NCBI GenBank assembly: GCA_017998575.1
Contig: JAGOCV010000040.1
Span: 1 to 19,640, forward strand
Direction of reading: 5' to 3'
From: Burkholderiaceae bacterium
GTDB lineage: Bacteria > Pseudomonadota > Gammaproteobacteria > Burkholderiales > Burkholderiaceae
DNA length: 19,640 bases
This document shows, piece by piece, positions 1 to 7,115 of the stretch. The notes under the pieces were generated by a model. The model had not been told where the DNA came from. It made no database searches and was given only the letters and a program-made list of their open reading frames with translations. The first letter of the stretch is position 1, and each line of letters opens with the position of its first letter. A program made the translations under genes and the position numbers.

Positions 1-495
1 GTGCTGATGAACAAGGGCAACATCGAGCAGGTGGGCTCGCCCCAGCAGGTGTGGGACCACCCGGCCAGCCCCTTCGTCTACGGCTTCCTGGGCGACGTGA
101 ACCTGTTCCACGGCCGCGCGCACGAAGGTGCCGTCACGGTCGAGGGCATCCAGCTCGATTCGCCCGAGCACGCGGGCGCGCAGAACGCCAAGGCCTTCGC
201 CTATGTGCGTCCGCACGATCTCGACGTGCAGCGCTGGGCACCCGGCGGCAACGTGGACGCCTTGGGCAAGCCGCGCGGCATCGTCGCGCAGCTCGAACGC
301 GCCATCGTCGTCGGGCCCATCGCCCGGCTCGAACTGGTGGCCACGGAGGAGGGCGGTGCGCCCGGCAAGGAATCGCTGATCGAGGCGCAGATCCCGGCTG
401 AACAGTTCCGCGAACTCGGCCTGAAGGAAGGCGAGACCCTCGTGGTGACACCGCGCCGCGCGCGGGTGTTCGTCGAGGCGGGCGCAGGGATTTGA
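1..495 (+). CDS. cysA: Sulfate/thiosulfate ABC transporter ATP-binding protein CysA, C-terminal part
   Basis: This is the 3' end of a gene whose start lies before the window. The GTG at position 1 is an internal codon. The 164 visible residues begin just after the Walker B/H-loop half of the ATPase, with the family's GNIEQVGSPQQVWDHPASPFV and FLGDVN stretches. They continue into the TOBE-like regulatory domain (YVRPHDLDV near residue 70, VVTPRRARVF near the end). CysA is the cytoplasmic ATPase that powers CysTW/CysP-dependent sulfate and thiosulfate import. The wording of the linker and the RPHDLDV motif fit CysA better than other TOBE-bearing ATPases such as PotA or MalK. No other cys gene is visible in the window; cysT and cysW would be expected upstream. 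Confidence 0.88.
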   Translation: MLMNKGNIEQVGSPQQVWDHPASPFVYGFLGDVNLFHGRAHEGAVTVEGIQLDSPEHAGAQNAKAFAYVRPHDLDVQRWAPGGNVDALGKPRGIVAQLERAIVVGPIARLELVATEEGGAPGKESLIEAQIPAEQFRELGLKEGETLVVTPRRARVFVEAGAGI

Positions 496-501
496 GCCAC
501 G

Positions 502-530
502 GGCGCCAGCCGTTGGCGGCTGGCGTCGGT
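502..530 (+). terminator. Hairpin after cysA, possible terminator
   Basis: A perfect 9-bp stem, CGCCAGCCG (504-512) and CGGCTGGCG (517-525), closes a TTGG loop 8 nt after the cysA stop codon. The following bases (TCGGTTG) are only weakly T-rich, so this is an imperfect intrinsic terminator or a 3'-end stabilising hairpin. Confidence 0.4.
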
Positions 531-608
531 TGAAGCACGCGCTCGGGCCCGCTGTGTGCCATCGCGATCGCGGGGCGGGGCGGGTGCGGCCGAGGCCGAG
601 GTCAGTCC

Positions 609-848
609 TCAACCGACACGCTGACGGAAATCGTCGATCCACTCCAGCGCGCGGCGGCGAATCGCGATCACGGCCTCGTCGTCGGTCAGACCTGGCTTGT
701 AGACGGTGATGCGGCTGAGCACATGCTGGCTGCGCCCGATCTGGACGCTGTGATAGAGGTAGTCGTCGCCGGACTGGCCACGCGTGTAGTCGAGCTGGAA
801 GCCGTCGATCTCTTCGGTGCCCAGGTCGACGCTGTAGAGCGAGGTCAT
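609..848 (-). CDS. Small conserved hypothetical protein, coupled to response regulator
   Basis: The product is 79 residues, acidic to neutral and soluble, without signal peptide or membrane segment. It starts MTSLYSVDLG and has a YKPGLTDDEAVIAIRRRALEWIDDF block near the C-terminus that looks like an ordered helix. I do not recognise a named domain. Its ATG overlaps the stop codon of the upstream response regulator gene as ATGA (845-848), which is typical of translational coupling. The two proteins are therefore probably made together and may act in the same signalling pathway. That link is an inference from gene order only. Confidence 0.75.
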   Translation of the reverse strand: MTSLYSVDLGTEEIDGFQLDYTRGQSGDDYLYHSVQIGRSQHVLSRITVYKPGLTDDEAVIAIRRRALEWIDDFRQRVG

Positions 849-1303
849 CCGTGCTTTCGCTTCACCCGCGCAGAGCCTGGCGGCGGCTCGTTCAGCACCC
901 CCCAGAACATGCCCAGCTCGCTCACGGTGTGCACCAGCTGCGTGAAGTCGACCGGCTTCACCACGTAGGCATTGACGCCGAGCTGGTAGCCGCGCAGTAC
1001 ATCAGGCTCTTCATGGGACGACGTGAGGATGACCACCGGCATGGCGCGGAGTTCGGGCGACTGACGCACCTGATCCAGCACCTCGTGCCCCGTGATCTTG
1101 GGCAGCTTGAGGTCGAGGATCACGAAGGCCGGATTGCCTTCGGGGCGGCTGGCGAAGTCGCCCTGGCGCCGCAGGTAGTTCAAGGCCTGCTCGCCGTCGC
1201 GCACCACGACGACGTCGTTCGCCAAGCCGCTGCGCTCCAGCGCGATCATTGTGAGTTCAAGATCGCGGGCGTCGTCTTCGACGAGAAGGATGGGTTTGAG
1301 CAC
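845..1303 (-). CDS. Single-domain response regulator (CheY/Rcp1-like receiver)
   Basis: This is a 152-residue receiver domain without output domain. Visible landmarks are the acidic pair D10/D11 in LLVEDD, the phospho-acceptor D64 in VILDLKLP, T94 in VVILTSS and K116 in YVVKPVDF, all expected for an active receiver. The spacing and the roughly 15-residue insert between the first helix and D64 resemble the Rcp1 type that partners bacteriophytochromes or hybrid kinases. A proline- and charge-rich tail follows (NEPPPGS). The start is GTG at 1303; an in-frame TAA lies two codons upstream, so no longer form exists. No clear Shine-Dalgarno sequence precedes it. No histidine kinase gene is present nearby, so the cognate sensor is unknown. 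It overlaps the next gene by 4 nt. Confidence 0.9.
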   Translation of the reverse strand: MLKPILLVEDDARDLELTMIALERSGLANDVVVVRDGEQALNYLRRQGDFASRPEGNPAFVILDLKLPKITGHEVLDQVRQSPELRAMPVVILTSSHEEPDVLRGYQLGVNAYVVKPVDFTQLVHTVSELGMFWGVLNEPPPGSARVKRKHG

Positions 1304-1458
1304 GTGTTAGGGAAGGAGAGGAGCAGTGGAGTGACAACCACTGGATGTCCAGCCAGTCTAACGACGTGTCGACCGATGGCCTACGTCAAATGACATGTGC
1401 AAGGGTGCGCCGGTGGCTACCCTTGCTGGCACGCCTGCGCTGAGAGGCGACCTCATGC

Positions 1459-1535
1459 TGGCCTGCCCGGACGGACTCGAACCGCCGACCTGCTGCTTAG
1501 AAGGCAGCTGCTCTATCCAGTTGAGCTACGGGCAG
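1459..1535 (-). tRNA. tRNA-Arg (anticodon TCT), CCA encoded
   Basis: Read on the minus strand, the 77-nt segment folds into a full cloverleaf. The acceptor arms are CTGCCCG/CGGGCAG, the D arm is GCTC/GAGC, and the anticodon arm GCTGC/GCAGC closes the loop CTTCTAA (anticodon TCT). A 5-nt variable loop follows, then the T arm GGCGG/CCGTC with TTCGAGT, discriminator G and a genomically encoded CCA at 1461-1459. TCT reads the AGA (and AGG) arginine codons, which are rare in GC-rich genomes. No integrase or duplicated 3' end was seen next to it, so it shows no sign of serving as an integration site here. Confidence 0.97.
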
Positions 1536-1599
1536 CTACGCGCGGTCAGGGCGGCAGGGCCATGTCGCGCGAAGGCCCGCGATGATACCGTGGGCCTGC

Positions 1600-1797
1600 T
1601 CAGTCGCGGCGGGCGCGGCCCGGGTTTTCCGCTTCGATGTCCTTGCCCTGACCGCTGCCTTGGGCAGGTGAATCGATGCCGGCCCGGCGAGCTTGCTCGA
1701 TATTCGGTGTGGCGTTGCCCGAGCGCTTGCCTTCGCTGGCTTCCTCATGAGCCTGCGGTCCGCCGGGGTGAGGAGTCGAGGTCTGTTGCTGCGTCAT
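1600..1797 (-). CDS. Small hydrophilic hypothetical protein
   Basis: The product has 65 residues, starting MTQQQTSTPHPGG. It is rich in G, E, Q, S, R and N, has no hydrophobic segment and is probably disordered. The ATG at 1797 is preceded by AGGA with suitable spacing. It lies 19 bp after the lipoprotein gene on the same strand, so the two probably share a transcript. I do not recognise a family. The composition (short, charged, GKRSG-like stretch) is reminiscent of small stress-induced proteins, but no diagnostic motif supports that. Confidence 0.6.
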   Translation of the reverse strand: MTQQQTSTPHPGGPQAHEEASEGKRSGNATPNIEQARRAGIDSPAQGSGQGKDIEAENPGRARRD

Positions 1798-1816
1798 GTC
1801 GGGTCCTGAGGGGGGT

Positions 1817-2158
1817 TCAGCGAGGCGGCGGAGTCGGGATGTCGCTCGCGGTGTTCGCGGGCACCGGAGCTGTTGCGTTGGGCTGCGGGCTGACGGCGAC
1901 GTCGGGAGCGCCGGCGCCCGATGCGCCAGGGGTATTGCCCGTGCCCATGGGGCCCGTGCTGCCGCCCGGCGGCGTGTCCGGCGCGGAGGGCGTAGCGCGG
2001 TCAGCCGTTCCCGTGGAGGCCGGAGCCGTCGGCGAGCTGTTGCCCGTACCGGGATCGGCACCACCTTGGCGGTCGCATCCAGCAAGGGCGAGCACGATCG
2101 CGCAAGCGCCCAGGGCCGGCATGAGAACGGATCGAGCGGAAGTAGGCGGGCAGGTCAT
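1817..2158 (-). CDS. Small lipoprotein with Pro/Thr/Gly-rich low-complexity tail
   Basis: The chosen ATG at 2158 has GGAGA about 8 nt upstream; a longer in-frame start at 2179 lacks this. The 113-residue product begins MTCPPTSARS and then has a hydrophobic stretch ending in the lipobox LAGC (Cys at about residue 28). Lipidation and membrane anchoring are therefore expected. The mature part is almost entirely Pro, Thr, Ser, Gly and Ala with few charged residues, so it is probably an extended periplasmic tail rather than a folded enzyme. A TCCTAC hexamer lies 55 nt upstream of the start. The following gene (1797-1600) is 19 bp away. Function unknown. Confidence 0.72.
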   Translation of the reverse strand: MTCPPTSARSVLMPALGACAIVLALAGCDRQGGADPGTGNSSPTAPASTGTADRATPSAPDTPPGGSTGPMGTGNTPGASGAGAPDVAVSPQPNATAPVPANTASDIPTPPPR

Positions 2159-2213
2159 CTGTGTCTCCAGTGGGGGCATGCAGCCACTCTGGCCCCAGGG
2201 CCGCCCGCCGCCT

Positions 2214-2219
2214 GTAGGA
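2214..2219 (-). promoter_or_regulatory. TCCTAC element upstream of lipoprotein gene
   Basis: TCCTAC on the minus strand, within GTCCTACAGG, 55 nt before the ATG at 2158. It belongs to the recurrent hexamer described in the findings. No clear -35 partner is visible. Confidence 0.4.
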
Positions 2220-2261
2220 CCGGCGCGGTGATACGTGTGCGGCGCGGCGCGCCGACCCGGT

Positions 2262-2489
2262 TTAGGACTGCATCCGCCCCAGGCCCCAATACGTGGCCAG
2301 CATCACCAGCGAGCTGATCGCGGCGGCGCCGAACAGCACCCAGGCCACCACGGCGGAGGCCTGCGCGGGGGCACCCGCCGCCTGCAGCAGCGGCAGGGAC
2401 AGGGCAGCGAGTACCGAAAAAACAATGGCCAGAACGCGCGCCAGCACGAAGGCCGACGCGTAGCCGGAATCAGGAAAGGGTGGGGACAT
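2262..2489 (-). CDS. Small two-helix membrane protein, unknown function
   Basis: I place the start at the ATG at 2489 because GTGGAG sits 6 nt upstream; upstream in-frame ATGs (2531, 2564) have no good ribosome binding site. The 75-residue product, starting MSPPFPDSGYA, has two hydrophobic segments (about residues 14-34 and 45-68) separated by a short Ala/Gln loop, so it should be an inner-membrane hairpin. The C-terminus is short and hydrophilic (GLGRMQS). No domain is recognised. It is transcribed in the same direction as the 1600-2158 pair, about 100 bp upstream of it. Confidence 0.65.
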   Translation of the reverse strand: MSPPFPDSGYASAFVLARVLAIVFSVLAALSLPLLQAAGAPAQASAVVAWVLFGAAAISSLVMLATYWGLGRMQS

Positions 2490-2709
2490 GGCCAGCTCCA
2501 CTGTGCAGGTGATGAGCGACCGTAGAAACATGGGGAGGTGAACCCCACTCTCATACAACACCACGGAGCACGATTCCGCGGCAGCAGGGATTGGCAGTCG
2601 AGTGGGGATTGTCCGCTACCGACGCGAGAACTGGCGCGACGGGGTGGTCATGGCCCTGCCGCCAAGGCTGTTTCTGTCGATCAGTCGGGTAGCGCGGCTG
2701 GTCGCGTCG
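2490..2709. other. Intergenic region, nothing firm
   Basis: This stretch lies between the end of the LacI-type gene and the small membrane protein gene, both on the minus strand. I see only a short GGGG/CCCC hairpin near 2533-2548 and no convincing terminator, promoter or open frame with a ribosome binding site. Confidence 0.4.
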
Positions 2710-3720
2710 TCAGAGGCTGTGCCGGATCACGATCTCGTAGGGAATCTGGCGCACCGTCGACTCCACGTGACCCGTCTCGATCTTCTGCAGCAGCATCTCC
2801 GCGGCAGCGCGGCCGATCTCCGCTCCGTTGGTCTTGACCGTGGTGAGCCCGGGCGGGACTTCGGCCGCGATTTCGTAGTCGCCATAGCCTGCCACCGAAA
2901 AACGCTCGGGCACGCTCCAGCCGCGGCGCATGCATTCGAACAGTGCGCCAGCCGCCATCACGTCGGTGACGCAGCACAGGCCCTGCAGCCGGGGCTCCTG
3001 GCGCAGCAGGGCCTCCATGGCCAGCCGCCCCCCCGCGAAGCCGGACGACTCGGGCGCCAGGAACACTAGGTCAGCGCGCAGCCCCGCATCATTCATGGCT
3101 TGCTGGAAACCCAGCTGCCGCTGCACGTAGCGCTCGCTGCTGGGCTCATCGTGTCCGGCCCAGCCGATGTGGCGCAGACCCTTGCGCACCATCATGTTCG
3201 CTATGTCGCGCGCGGCGTCGAACAGCGAGAAGCCCACGGCCATGTCCACGCTGGGCTCGGCATGGCGCCAGGTCTCGACCACCGGCACGCCCGACTGGCG
3301 GATCAGTTCGATGCTCAGCTGACTGTGTTCGCCGCCGGTCATCACGATCCCGGCCGGGCGCCGACCCAGCAGGCCCCGCAGCACCTTTTCTTCGCGCACG
3401 GGATCGTCGGCCTCGGCCAGCAGCAATTCGTAGCCACGGTTATGCAGATGGTCGCCCAGACCCTTGAGCGTGCGCGCGTAGTTGGAGTTGCGCAGCGAGG
3501 GCACCAGCGCCGCGATCATGCGGCTGTTGCCGGACGCCAGGCTGCTGGCGATCAGGTTGGGCACGTAGCCCAGCGCGGCGGCCGTCTCCAGCACCTTCTT
3601 GCGCGTGGCGACCTGCACCTTGTGCGGATGCTTGAAGCAGTTGGACACGGTCATCGGCGATACGCCGGCGGCCGCGGCCAGATCGGCCATCGTGGCGCGT
3701 GGGCGGCGCTCGTCCTTCAT
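2710..3720 (-). CDS. LacI/GalR-family transcriptional regulator
   Basis: The 336-residue protein has the LacI architecture. A helix-turn-helix at about residues 10-30 (TMADLAAAAGVSPMTVSNCF) is followed by the hinge helix (YVPNLIASSLASG, about 52-64). The periplasmic-binding-protein-like sensor domain runs to the end. The HTH variant resembles the gluconate repressor (GntR) branch of LacI proteins. The ATG at 3720 has AAGGAG 9 nt upstream. It is divergent from the Bug-type binding protein gene and faces two related palindromes in the shared intergenic region, so it most likely represses that operon and itself. The effector is probably the substrate of the downstream pathway, which the sequence does not identify. 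Confidence 0.93.
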   Translation of the reverse strand: MKDERRPRATMADLAAAAGVSPMTVSNCFKHPHKVQVATRKKVLETAAALGYVPNLIASSLASGNSRMIAALVPSLRNSNYARTLKGLGDHLHNRGYELLLAEADDPVREEKVLRGLLGRRPAGIVMTGGEHSQLSIELIRQSGVPVVETWRHAEPSVDMAVGFSLFDAARDIANMMVRKGLRHIGWAGHDEPSSERYVQRQLGFQQAMNDAGLRADLVFLAPESSGFAGGRLAMEALLRQEPRLQGLCCVTDVMAAGALFECMRRGWSVPERFSVAGYGDYEIAAEVPPGLTTVKTNGAEIGRAAAEMLLQKIETGHVESTVRQIPYEIVIRHSL

Positions 3721-3743
3721 CGCGCAGATCTCCTTGCGCCTGA

Positions 3744-3763
3744 AAATTGTAGCGCTACAATTT
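3744..3763. promoter_or_regulatory. Operator 1, perfect palindrome for the LacI-type regulator
   Basis: AAATTGTAGCGCTACAATTT is a perfect 20-bp palindrome with the central GC expected of LacI-family operators. The arms contain TACAAT on both strands. The plus-strand copy (3756-3761) could be a -10 box for the binding-protein gene, with TTGCGC (3734-3739) 16 nt upstream. Binding here would block that promoter and possibly the regulator's own. Confidence 0.8.
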
Positions 3764-3841
3764 GCCAGCCGTGCTGGTGTGAAATCCTCATGGCGGCCTC
3801 CTTCTGTGGCCTGACGCCTAGAACCGTCGGGCAGCAGGATT

Positions 3842-3855
3842 TTATAGCGCTACAA
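3842..3855. promoter_or_regulatory. Operator 2, imperfect copy of the palindrome
   Basis: TTATAGCGCTACAA matches the core TTGTAGCGCTACAA of operator 1 at 13 of 14 positions. It sits 25 bp before the ATG at 3880. Its centre is about 95 bp from that of operator 1, close to nine helical turns, so repression by a looped tetramer or paired dimers is possible. Confidence 0.7.
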
Positions 3856-3879
3856 CCCAACCCTCCGGGAAAGCCACCC

Positions 3880-4854
3880 ATGAAACCGTTCGCCCGTGCC
3901 ATCGCGCTGATCGCGCTCGCTGCCTCCTGTGTCGTCGTCCATGGCGAGCCGTATCCCAACAAGCTTCTGAAGATCGTGGTGCCATTTCCGGCCGGCAGCG
4001 ACCTGGATCCGATCGCCCGCAGCCTCGGTGACCATTTCCGCACGGCCTGGGGCCAGCCCTACATCGTTGAGAACCGCGCAGGGGCGAGCGCGCAGATCGG
4101 TACCGGCCACGTTGCCAAGCAGCCGGCCGACGGCCACACCCTGCTGATCTGCTCGCCCGGGCCGATGACGATCAATCCCCACCTCTACGCCAAGCTGCCC
4201 TACACGGTGGGCAAGGACATCGTGCCGGTGTCGCTGATCGGCACCACGCCGATGGTGCTGGTGGCCAGCACGCGCATGCCGGTGAAGAACTACGCCGACT
4301 TCGTCTCGTACGCGAAGGCCAACCCGGAAAAGATCTTCTATGCCTCGGCCGGGGCCGGCAACATCACGCACCTGACGGCAGAACTCTTCCTGCGCCAGGC
4401 CGGCCTCACCGCCACACACACGCCCTTCAAGGGCGGCCAGGCGGCCATCAATGACCTGCTGGGCGGCCATGTCGACCTCTACTTCAACCCGCTGCCTTCG
4501 GCACGCACGTACGTGCAGAGCCAGACCGACAAAGTCATTCCGCTGGCCGTCACCTCGCTGGAGCGCTCGCCCTACCTGCCCAACGTGCCCACCCTCAACG
4601 AACTGGGGCTCAAGGGCTTCGAGGTGATGTCGTGGTACGGCCTCTGCGCGCATGGCGACACCCCGCGCGACATCCTGACGCAGCTGTCCACCGAGACGGC
4701 CAAGGCACTGGCCGGCGGCGAGCTGCCCGAGCGCCTGCGCAACGTCGGCACCACGCCGCGCGCCAGCACGCCCGAGCAATTCGCCGAGCACGTGCGCCGG
4801 GAAAGCGCCAAATGGGCCGCGATCATCAAGGAGAAGGACATCCGCGCCGATTGA
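3880..4854 (+). CDS. Bug/TctC-family periplasmic solute-binding protein
   Basis: The 324-residue protein has a signal peptide of about 22 residues (MKPFARAIALIALAASC...VVHG). It is followed by the family signatures YPNKLLKIVVPFPAGSDLD, VENRAGASAQIG, FKGGQAAINDLLGGHVDL and the C-terminal ESAKWAAIIKEKDI. Bug proteins are high-affinity periplasmic receptors for carboxylates, amino acids and aromatic acids, greatly expanded in Burkholderiales and often without their own TctAB membrane partners. That is the case here, since no tctA or tctB is seen. The start ATG is preceded by GGGAAAG. The gene lies 29 bp upstream of the amidohydrolase gene and is probably co-transcribed with it under the divergent LacI-type regulator. 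The ligand is likely the amidohydrolase substrate or a relative of it. Confidence 0.92.
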   Translation: MKPFARAIALIALAASCVVVHGEPYPNKLLKIVVPFPAGSDLDPIARSLGDHFRTAWGQPYIVENRAGASAQIGTGHVAKQPADGHTLLICSPGPMTINPHLYAKLPYTVGKDIVPVSLIGTTPMVLVASTRMPVKNYADFVSYAKANPEKIFYASAGAGNITHLTAELFLRQAGLTATHTPFKGGQAAINDLLGGHVDLYFNPLPSARTYVQSQTDKVIPLAVTSLERSPYLPNVPTLNELGLKGFEVMSWYGLCAHGDTPRDILTQLSTETAKALAGGELPERLRNVGTTPRASTPEQFAEHVRRESAKWAAIIKEKDIRAD

Positions 4855-4883
4855 GCGGCAGCCGCGTTCATCGGAAGCATTCC

Positions 4884-6236
4884 ATGGAGACACCCGACAT
4901 CGCCGGCGGCCTGCCCGCCATCGACCACCACTCGCATGCGTCGATGGCACGCTTTCGCACGGTGGACCAGATCGAACGCCATTTCGCCACCGACCACCTC
5001 GAGGCCAACGTGCCGGCCGAGGTGTACGACGCCTTCATCGCCGCGCGCAACCGTGGCGACGCGGGCGCACTGCAGCAGCTCGACGCAGAGCACGGCACCG
5101 AGGCGTTGATGCGGCAGGGTGTCGAGTTCCGTTCCACCACGTTCTTCGCGCGCGCGTTGCGGCTGGGCTGCGCGCAGCTCTACGGCCCCGATGCGGGCTG
5201 GGACGAGCAGATGGCTCGCGCGCTCGATTGGGGCAGCCGCGGCCCCTCGTTCAGTTACGACCAGGCGGTGCGCGTGGCCAACACCCCCGTCGTGCTGGCC
5301 GATGTGCCCTACATCGACCGCTCGGTGTGGAATCCTGTGCGCTACCTGCAGATCATGCGGATCGACCCGTACGTCTACCCGTTCCACAGCGGGCAGACGG
5401 ACGAGCTGCGGGGCACCGAGTTCCAGCGCTTCCATGCCGGCTTCGCCGCCGTGTTGCGCCGCGAGCTGGCGCACTACGGCATGGATGCGCCGCCGGCCAC
5501 CTTCGACGCATATCTGCAGTTCGTCGATGCTTCCATCGAGCGGCGCGTGCGCGAGGGCGTCATCGGCATCAAGGTGGCATCGGCCTACGTGCGACCGATC
5601 GACTTCCGCCCCGCCTCCTTCGACGACGCGGCGGCCACCTACGCCGCATTGGCAGCCGGCCTGGACGTGGAGCGCCGCCCGCTCGAGGACTTCGTGGTGC
5701 GCCGGGTGGCGCAATACGCGGCCGACCACGGCCTGCCCATGCAGTTGCACGTGGGCATGGGGCACCCCGAGCCGGGCATGCTGATCGGCAACAGCGGGCC
5801 GCTGTTGCTGGAAACCTTCCTGAACATCCGCTCGCTCAACCGGCTGAAGATCACGCTGCTGCACGGCGGCTATCCGTTCTCCAGCCACATGGCGGCGCTG
5901 GTGCAGACCTATGGCAACGTGTTCCTCGACTTTTCCTGGATGCCGTACCTGCACCACTTCTACCTGCGGCAGAAGCTCACGGAGTGGCTGGAGATCCTTC
6001 CGGCCAACCGCCTGCTGTATGGCTCTGATGCCGGTGCGCCCGAATTCCACGTGGCCGCCGCCGCGCAGGCGCGCGATGCACTCAATCACGTGTTGAACGA
6101 CGGCCACTCGCGCGGTGTGTGGAACACGCGCCAGGTCGATTGGCTGGCACGCCGTGTGCTGCTGGACAACGCGGCCGAGTTGTACGGCCTGGACGCCCGA
6201 GCCGTGGAGCGTCTGGAACTGCCTGCGGCCGCCTAG
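4884..6236 (+). CDS. Amidohydrolase-superfamily metal-dependent hydrolase
   Basis: The 450-residue protein has the metal ligands of an amidohydrolase TIM barrel. These are H16-x-H18 in IDHHSHA, H289 in MQLHVGMGH, H327 in LLHGGYP and D382 in YGSDAG. It resembles the amidohydrolase-2 group (decarboxylases, lactonases and related hydrolases of aromatic or cyclic acids) rather than dihydroorotase or urease types. The insertion of about 200 residues between the HxH motif and the next ligand is long for this group and may form a lid. It starts 29 bp after the binding-protein gene, which suggests an operon for uptake and hydrolysis of one compound. The reaction cannot be named from sequence. Its stop overlaps the convergent small membrane-protein gene by 4 bp. 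Confidence 0.88.
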   Translation: METPDIAGGLPAIDHHSHASMARFRTVDQIERHFATDHLEANVPAEVYDAFIAARNRGDAGALQQLDAEHGTEALMRQGVEFRSTTFFARALRLGCAQLYGPDAGWDEQMARALDWGSRGPSFSYDQAVRVANTPVVLADVPYIDRSVWNPVRYLQIMRIDPYVYPFHSGQTDELRGTEFQRFHAGFAAVLRRELAHYGMDAPPATFDAYLQFVDASIERRVREGVIGIKVASAYVRPIDFRPASFDDAAATYAALAAGLDVERRPLEDFVVRRVAQYAADHGLPMQLHVGMGHPEPGMLIGNSGPLLLETFLNIRSLNRLKITLLHGGYPFSSHMAALVQTYGNVFLDFSWMPYLHHFYLRQKLTEWLEILPANRLLYGSDAGAPEFHVAAAAQARDALNHVLNDGHSRGVWNTRQVDWLARRVLLDNAAELYGLDARAVERLELPAAA

Positions 6237-6436
6237 CGCAAGCCCAGCAATTGCAGCGGCGGCCCGCCGCCCAGCAGCAGCCACGCGCCGCCCAGCGTGA
6301 GCGCGAGGATGAGGATCGTGGCAAGGCCCTGGCTGCGTGGGAACAGCGCGCCAGCGGCCATGAACACGAGCAAGGCATAGATGCCGATGGCGGCCAGCAA
6401 CCCCCAGGGTCCAAGAGCGTTCTGCAGGAATTTCAA
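6233..6436 (-). CDS. Small membrane protein, unknown
   Basis: I chose a TTG start at 6436 because a full GGAGG (6449-6445) lies 8 nt upstream; it gives 67 residues beginning MKFLQNALGPWG. An in-frame ATG at 6499 would add 21 arginine-rich residues without a ribosome binding site. Two hydrophobic segments are visible (about residues 10-31 and 37-55), separated by LFPRSQG, so an inner-membrane hairpin is expected. The tail is Gly/Pro/Leu-rich. The gene converges with the amidohydrolase gene and their ends overlap by 4 bp. No family is recognised. Confidence 0.6.
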   Translation of the reverse strand: MKFLQNALGPWGLLAAIGIYALLVFMAAGALFPRSQGLATILILALTLGGAWLLLGGGPPLQLLGLR

Positions 6437-6505
6437 GCCGGTTTCCTCCGATGGTGTCGTGTCGCGCCGTGCGCGCGGTACGCGAGCGCGGGGCGGCATC
6501 GCCTA

Positions 6506-6511
6506 TCCTAC
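6506..6511 (+). promoter_or_regulatory. TCCTAC element upstream of secreted protein gene
   Basis: TCCTAC, within TATCCTACGGG, 37 nt before the ATG at 6549. It is the shortest spacing among the intergenic copies of this hexamer. Confidence 0.35.
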
Positions 6512-6548
6512 GGGCGTGGCATCTCGCCGCGTTTCCCTGCAATTTTCC

Positions 6549-6941
6549 ATGAGCCTACCTCGAACCTCACCCCTGCATGGCACGTTGGTGCGCGGCGCAC
6601 GCGCTGCGTTGCTGGCGCTCGGCACGGCCGGCGCCGCCGTGCCTGCCGTGCTGGCCGCGCCGGTCAACGCCGCCACCGTCCAGCAATTCGTGGACGACTG
6701 CGCCCTGCGCCCGCGCGAGAACGCGCAGGAGGTCTGCACCAGCTACCTGCAGGGCGCGGTGGACCAGATCGTGATGCACAGCGGACATCCGGATTGCGTC
6801 GGCGCCTTCGATCGGCCCGAGAAGATGGAAGAGATCTGGAGCCGCGTCATAGAGCAAGCCCGTCACCCGCTGGGCGGCAAGGCCGCAATCTGGACCGCTG
6901 TGCGCGACGCTGCGTGGCTTGCCGTACCCGCCTGTCGGTGA
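6549..6941 (+). CDS. Secreted four-cysteine protein, possibly Rap1a/Tai-like
   Basis: The 130-residue product has an N-terminal signal peptide: basic region to about residue 19, hydrophobic core 19-36, likely cleavage near AAPVNA. The mature domain has cysteines at 51, 63, 83 and 129 in the order DDC...EVCTSYLQGAVD...HPDC...VPAC. The C-x(11)-C-x-x-Y-x-x-G-x-x-D pattern and terminal PAC resemble the Rap1a/Tai domain. That domain is known from type VI secretion immunity proteins and from many other periplasmic proteins. The match is from memory of the pattern and is tentative; no T6SS effector is adjacent. The ATG has no clear Shine-Dalgarno sequence. A TCCTAC element lies 37 nt upstream. Confidence 0.72.
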   Translation: MSLPRTSPLHGTLVRGARAALLALGTAGAAVPAVLAAPVNAATVQQFVDDCALRPRENAQEVCTSYLQGAVDQIVMHSGHPDCVGAFDRPEKMEEIWSRVIEQARHPLGGKAAIWTAVRDAAWLAVPACR

Positions 6942-6954
6942 GGAGAACGCACTG

Positions 6955-6972
6955 ACTGGACAAATATCCAGT
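6955..6972. promoter_or_regulatory. SOS-box-like palindrome over a -35 element
   Basis: ACTGGACAAATATCCAGT has 6-bp inverted arms around CAAATA and fits CTG-N10-CAG. The E. coli ruvAB SOS box is also of the CTGG...CCAG form. It covers the -35 hexamer TGGACA (6957-6962) of the promoter described next, the position expected for a repressor site. Whether LexA binds it is inference. Confidence 0.45.
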
Positions 6973-6984
6973 TTGTGCTATAGT
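6957..6984 (+). promoter_or_regulatory. Strong sigma70-type promoter with extended -10
   Basis: TGGACA (6957-6962), a 16-bp spacer and TATAGT (6979-6984), with TG one base before the -10 (extended -10). Transcription would start near 6990. No open reading frame with a ribosome binding site follows for almost 500 bp, so the product is probably an RNA ending at the terminator near 7178. Confidence 0.65.
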
Positions 6985-7115
6985 TCGCAGTTCTCCGGCA
7001 AGCAGTTGCAGCCTCTGCCGGGTGCCTGGCCAGGCAAGCCGTTATCTCACGGCGGCACGTCGACAGAGAACTCACGACGAGAAAAACAAACGGGTTCTCC
7101 TGCATGTGAATGTGC

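Noticed and set aside
1459..1535. tRNA-Arg as an attachment site for an integrated element
   Set aside because: No integrase, no repeated tRNA 3' end and no change in base composition next to it.
3100..3879. Upstream extension of the Bug-type binding-protein frame to 3100
   Set aside because: It runs antisense to the LacI-type gene and through both operators; the signal peptide begins at the ATG at 3880.
4572..6542. Long open frame on the minus strand (about 650 codons) across the amidohydrolase gene
   Set aside because: It is antisense to a gene with clear family motifs, is rich in Arg, His and Val as expected from the complement of GC-rich codons, and has no recognisable domain or ribosome binding site.
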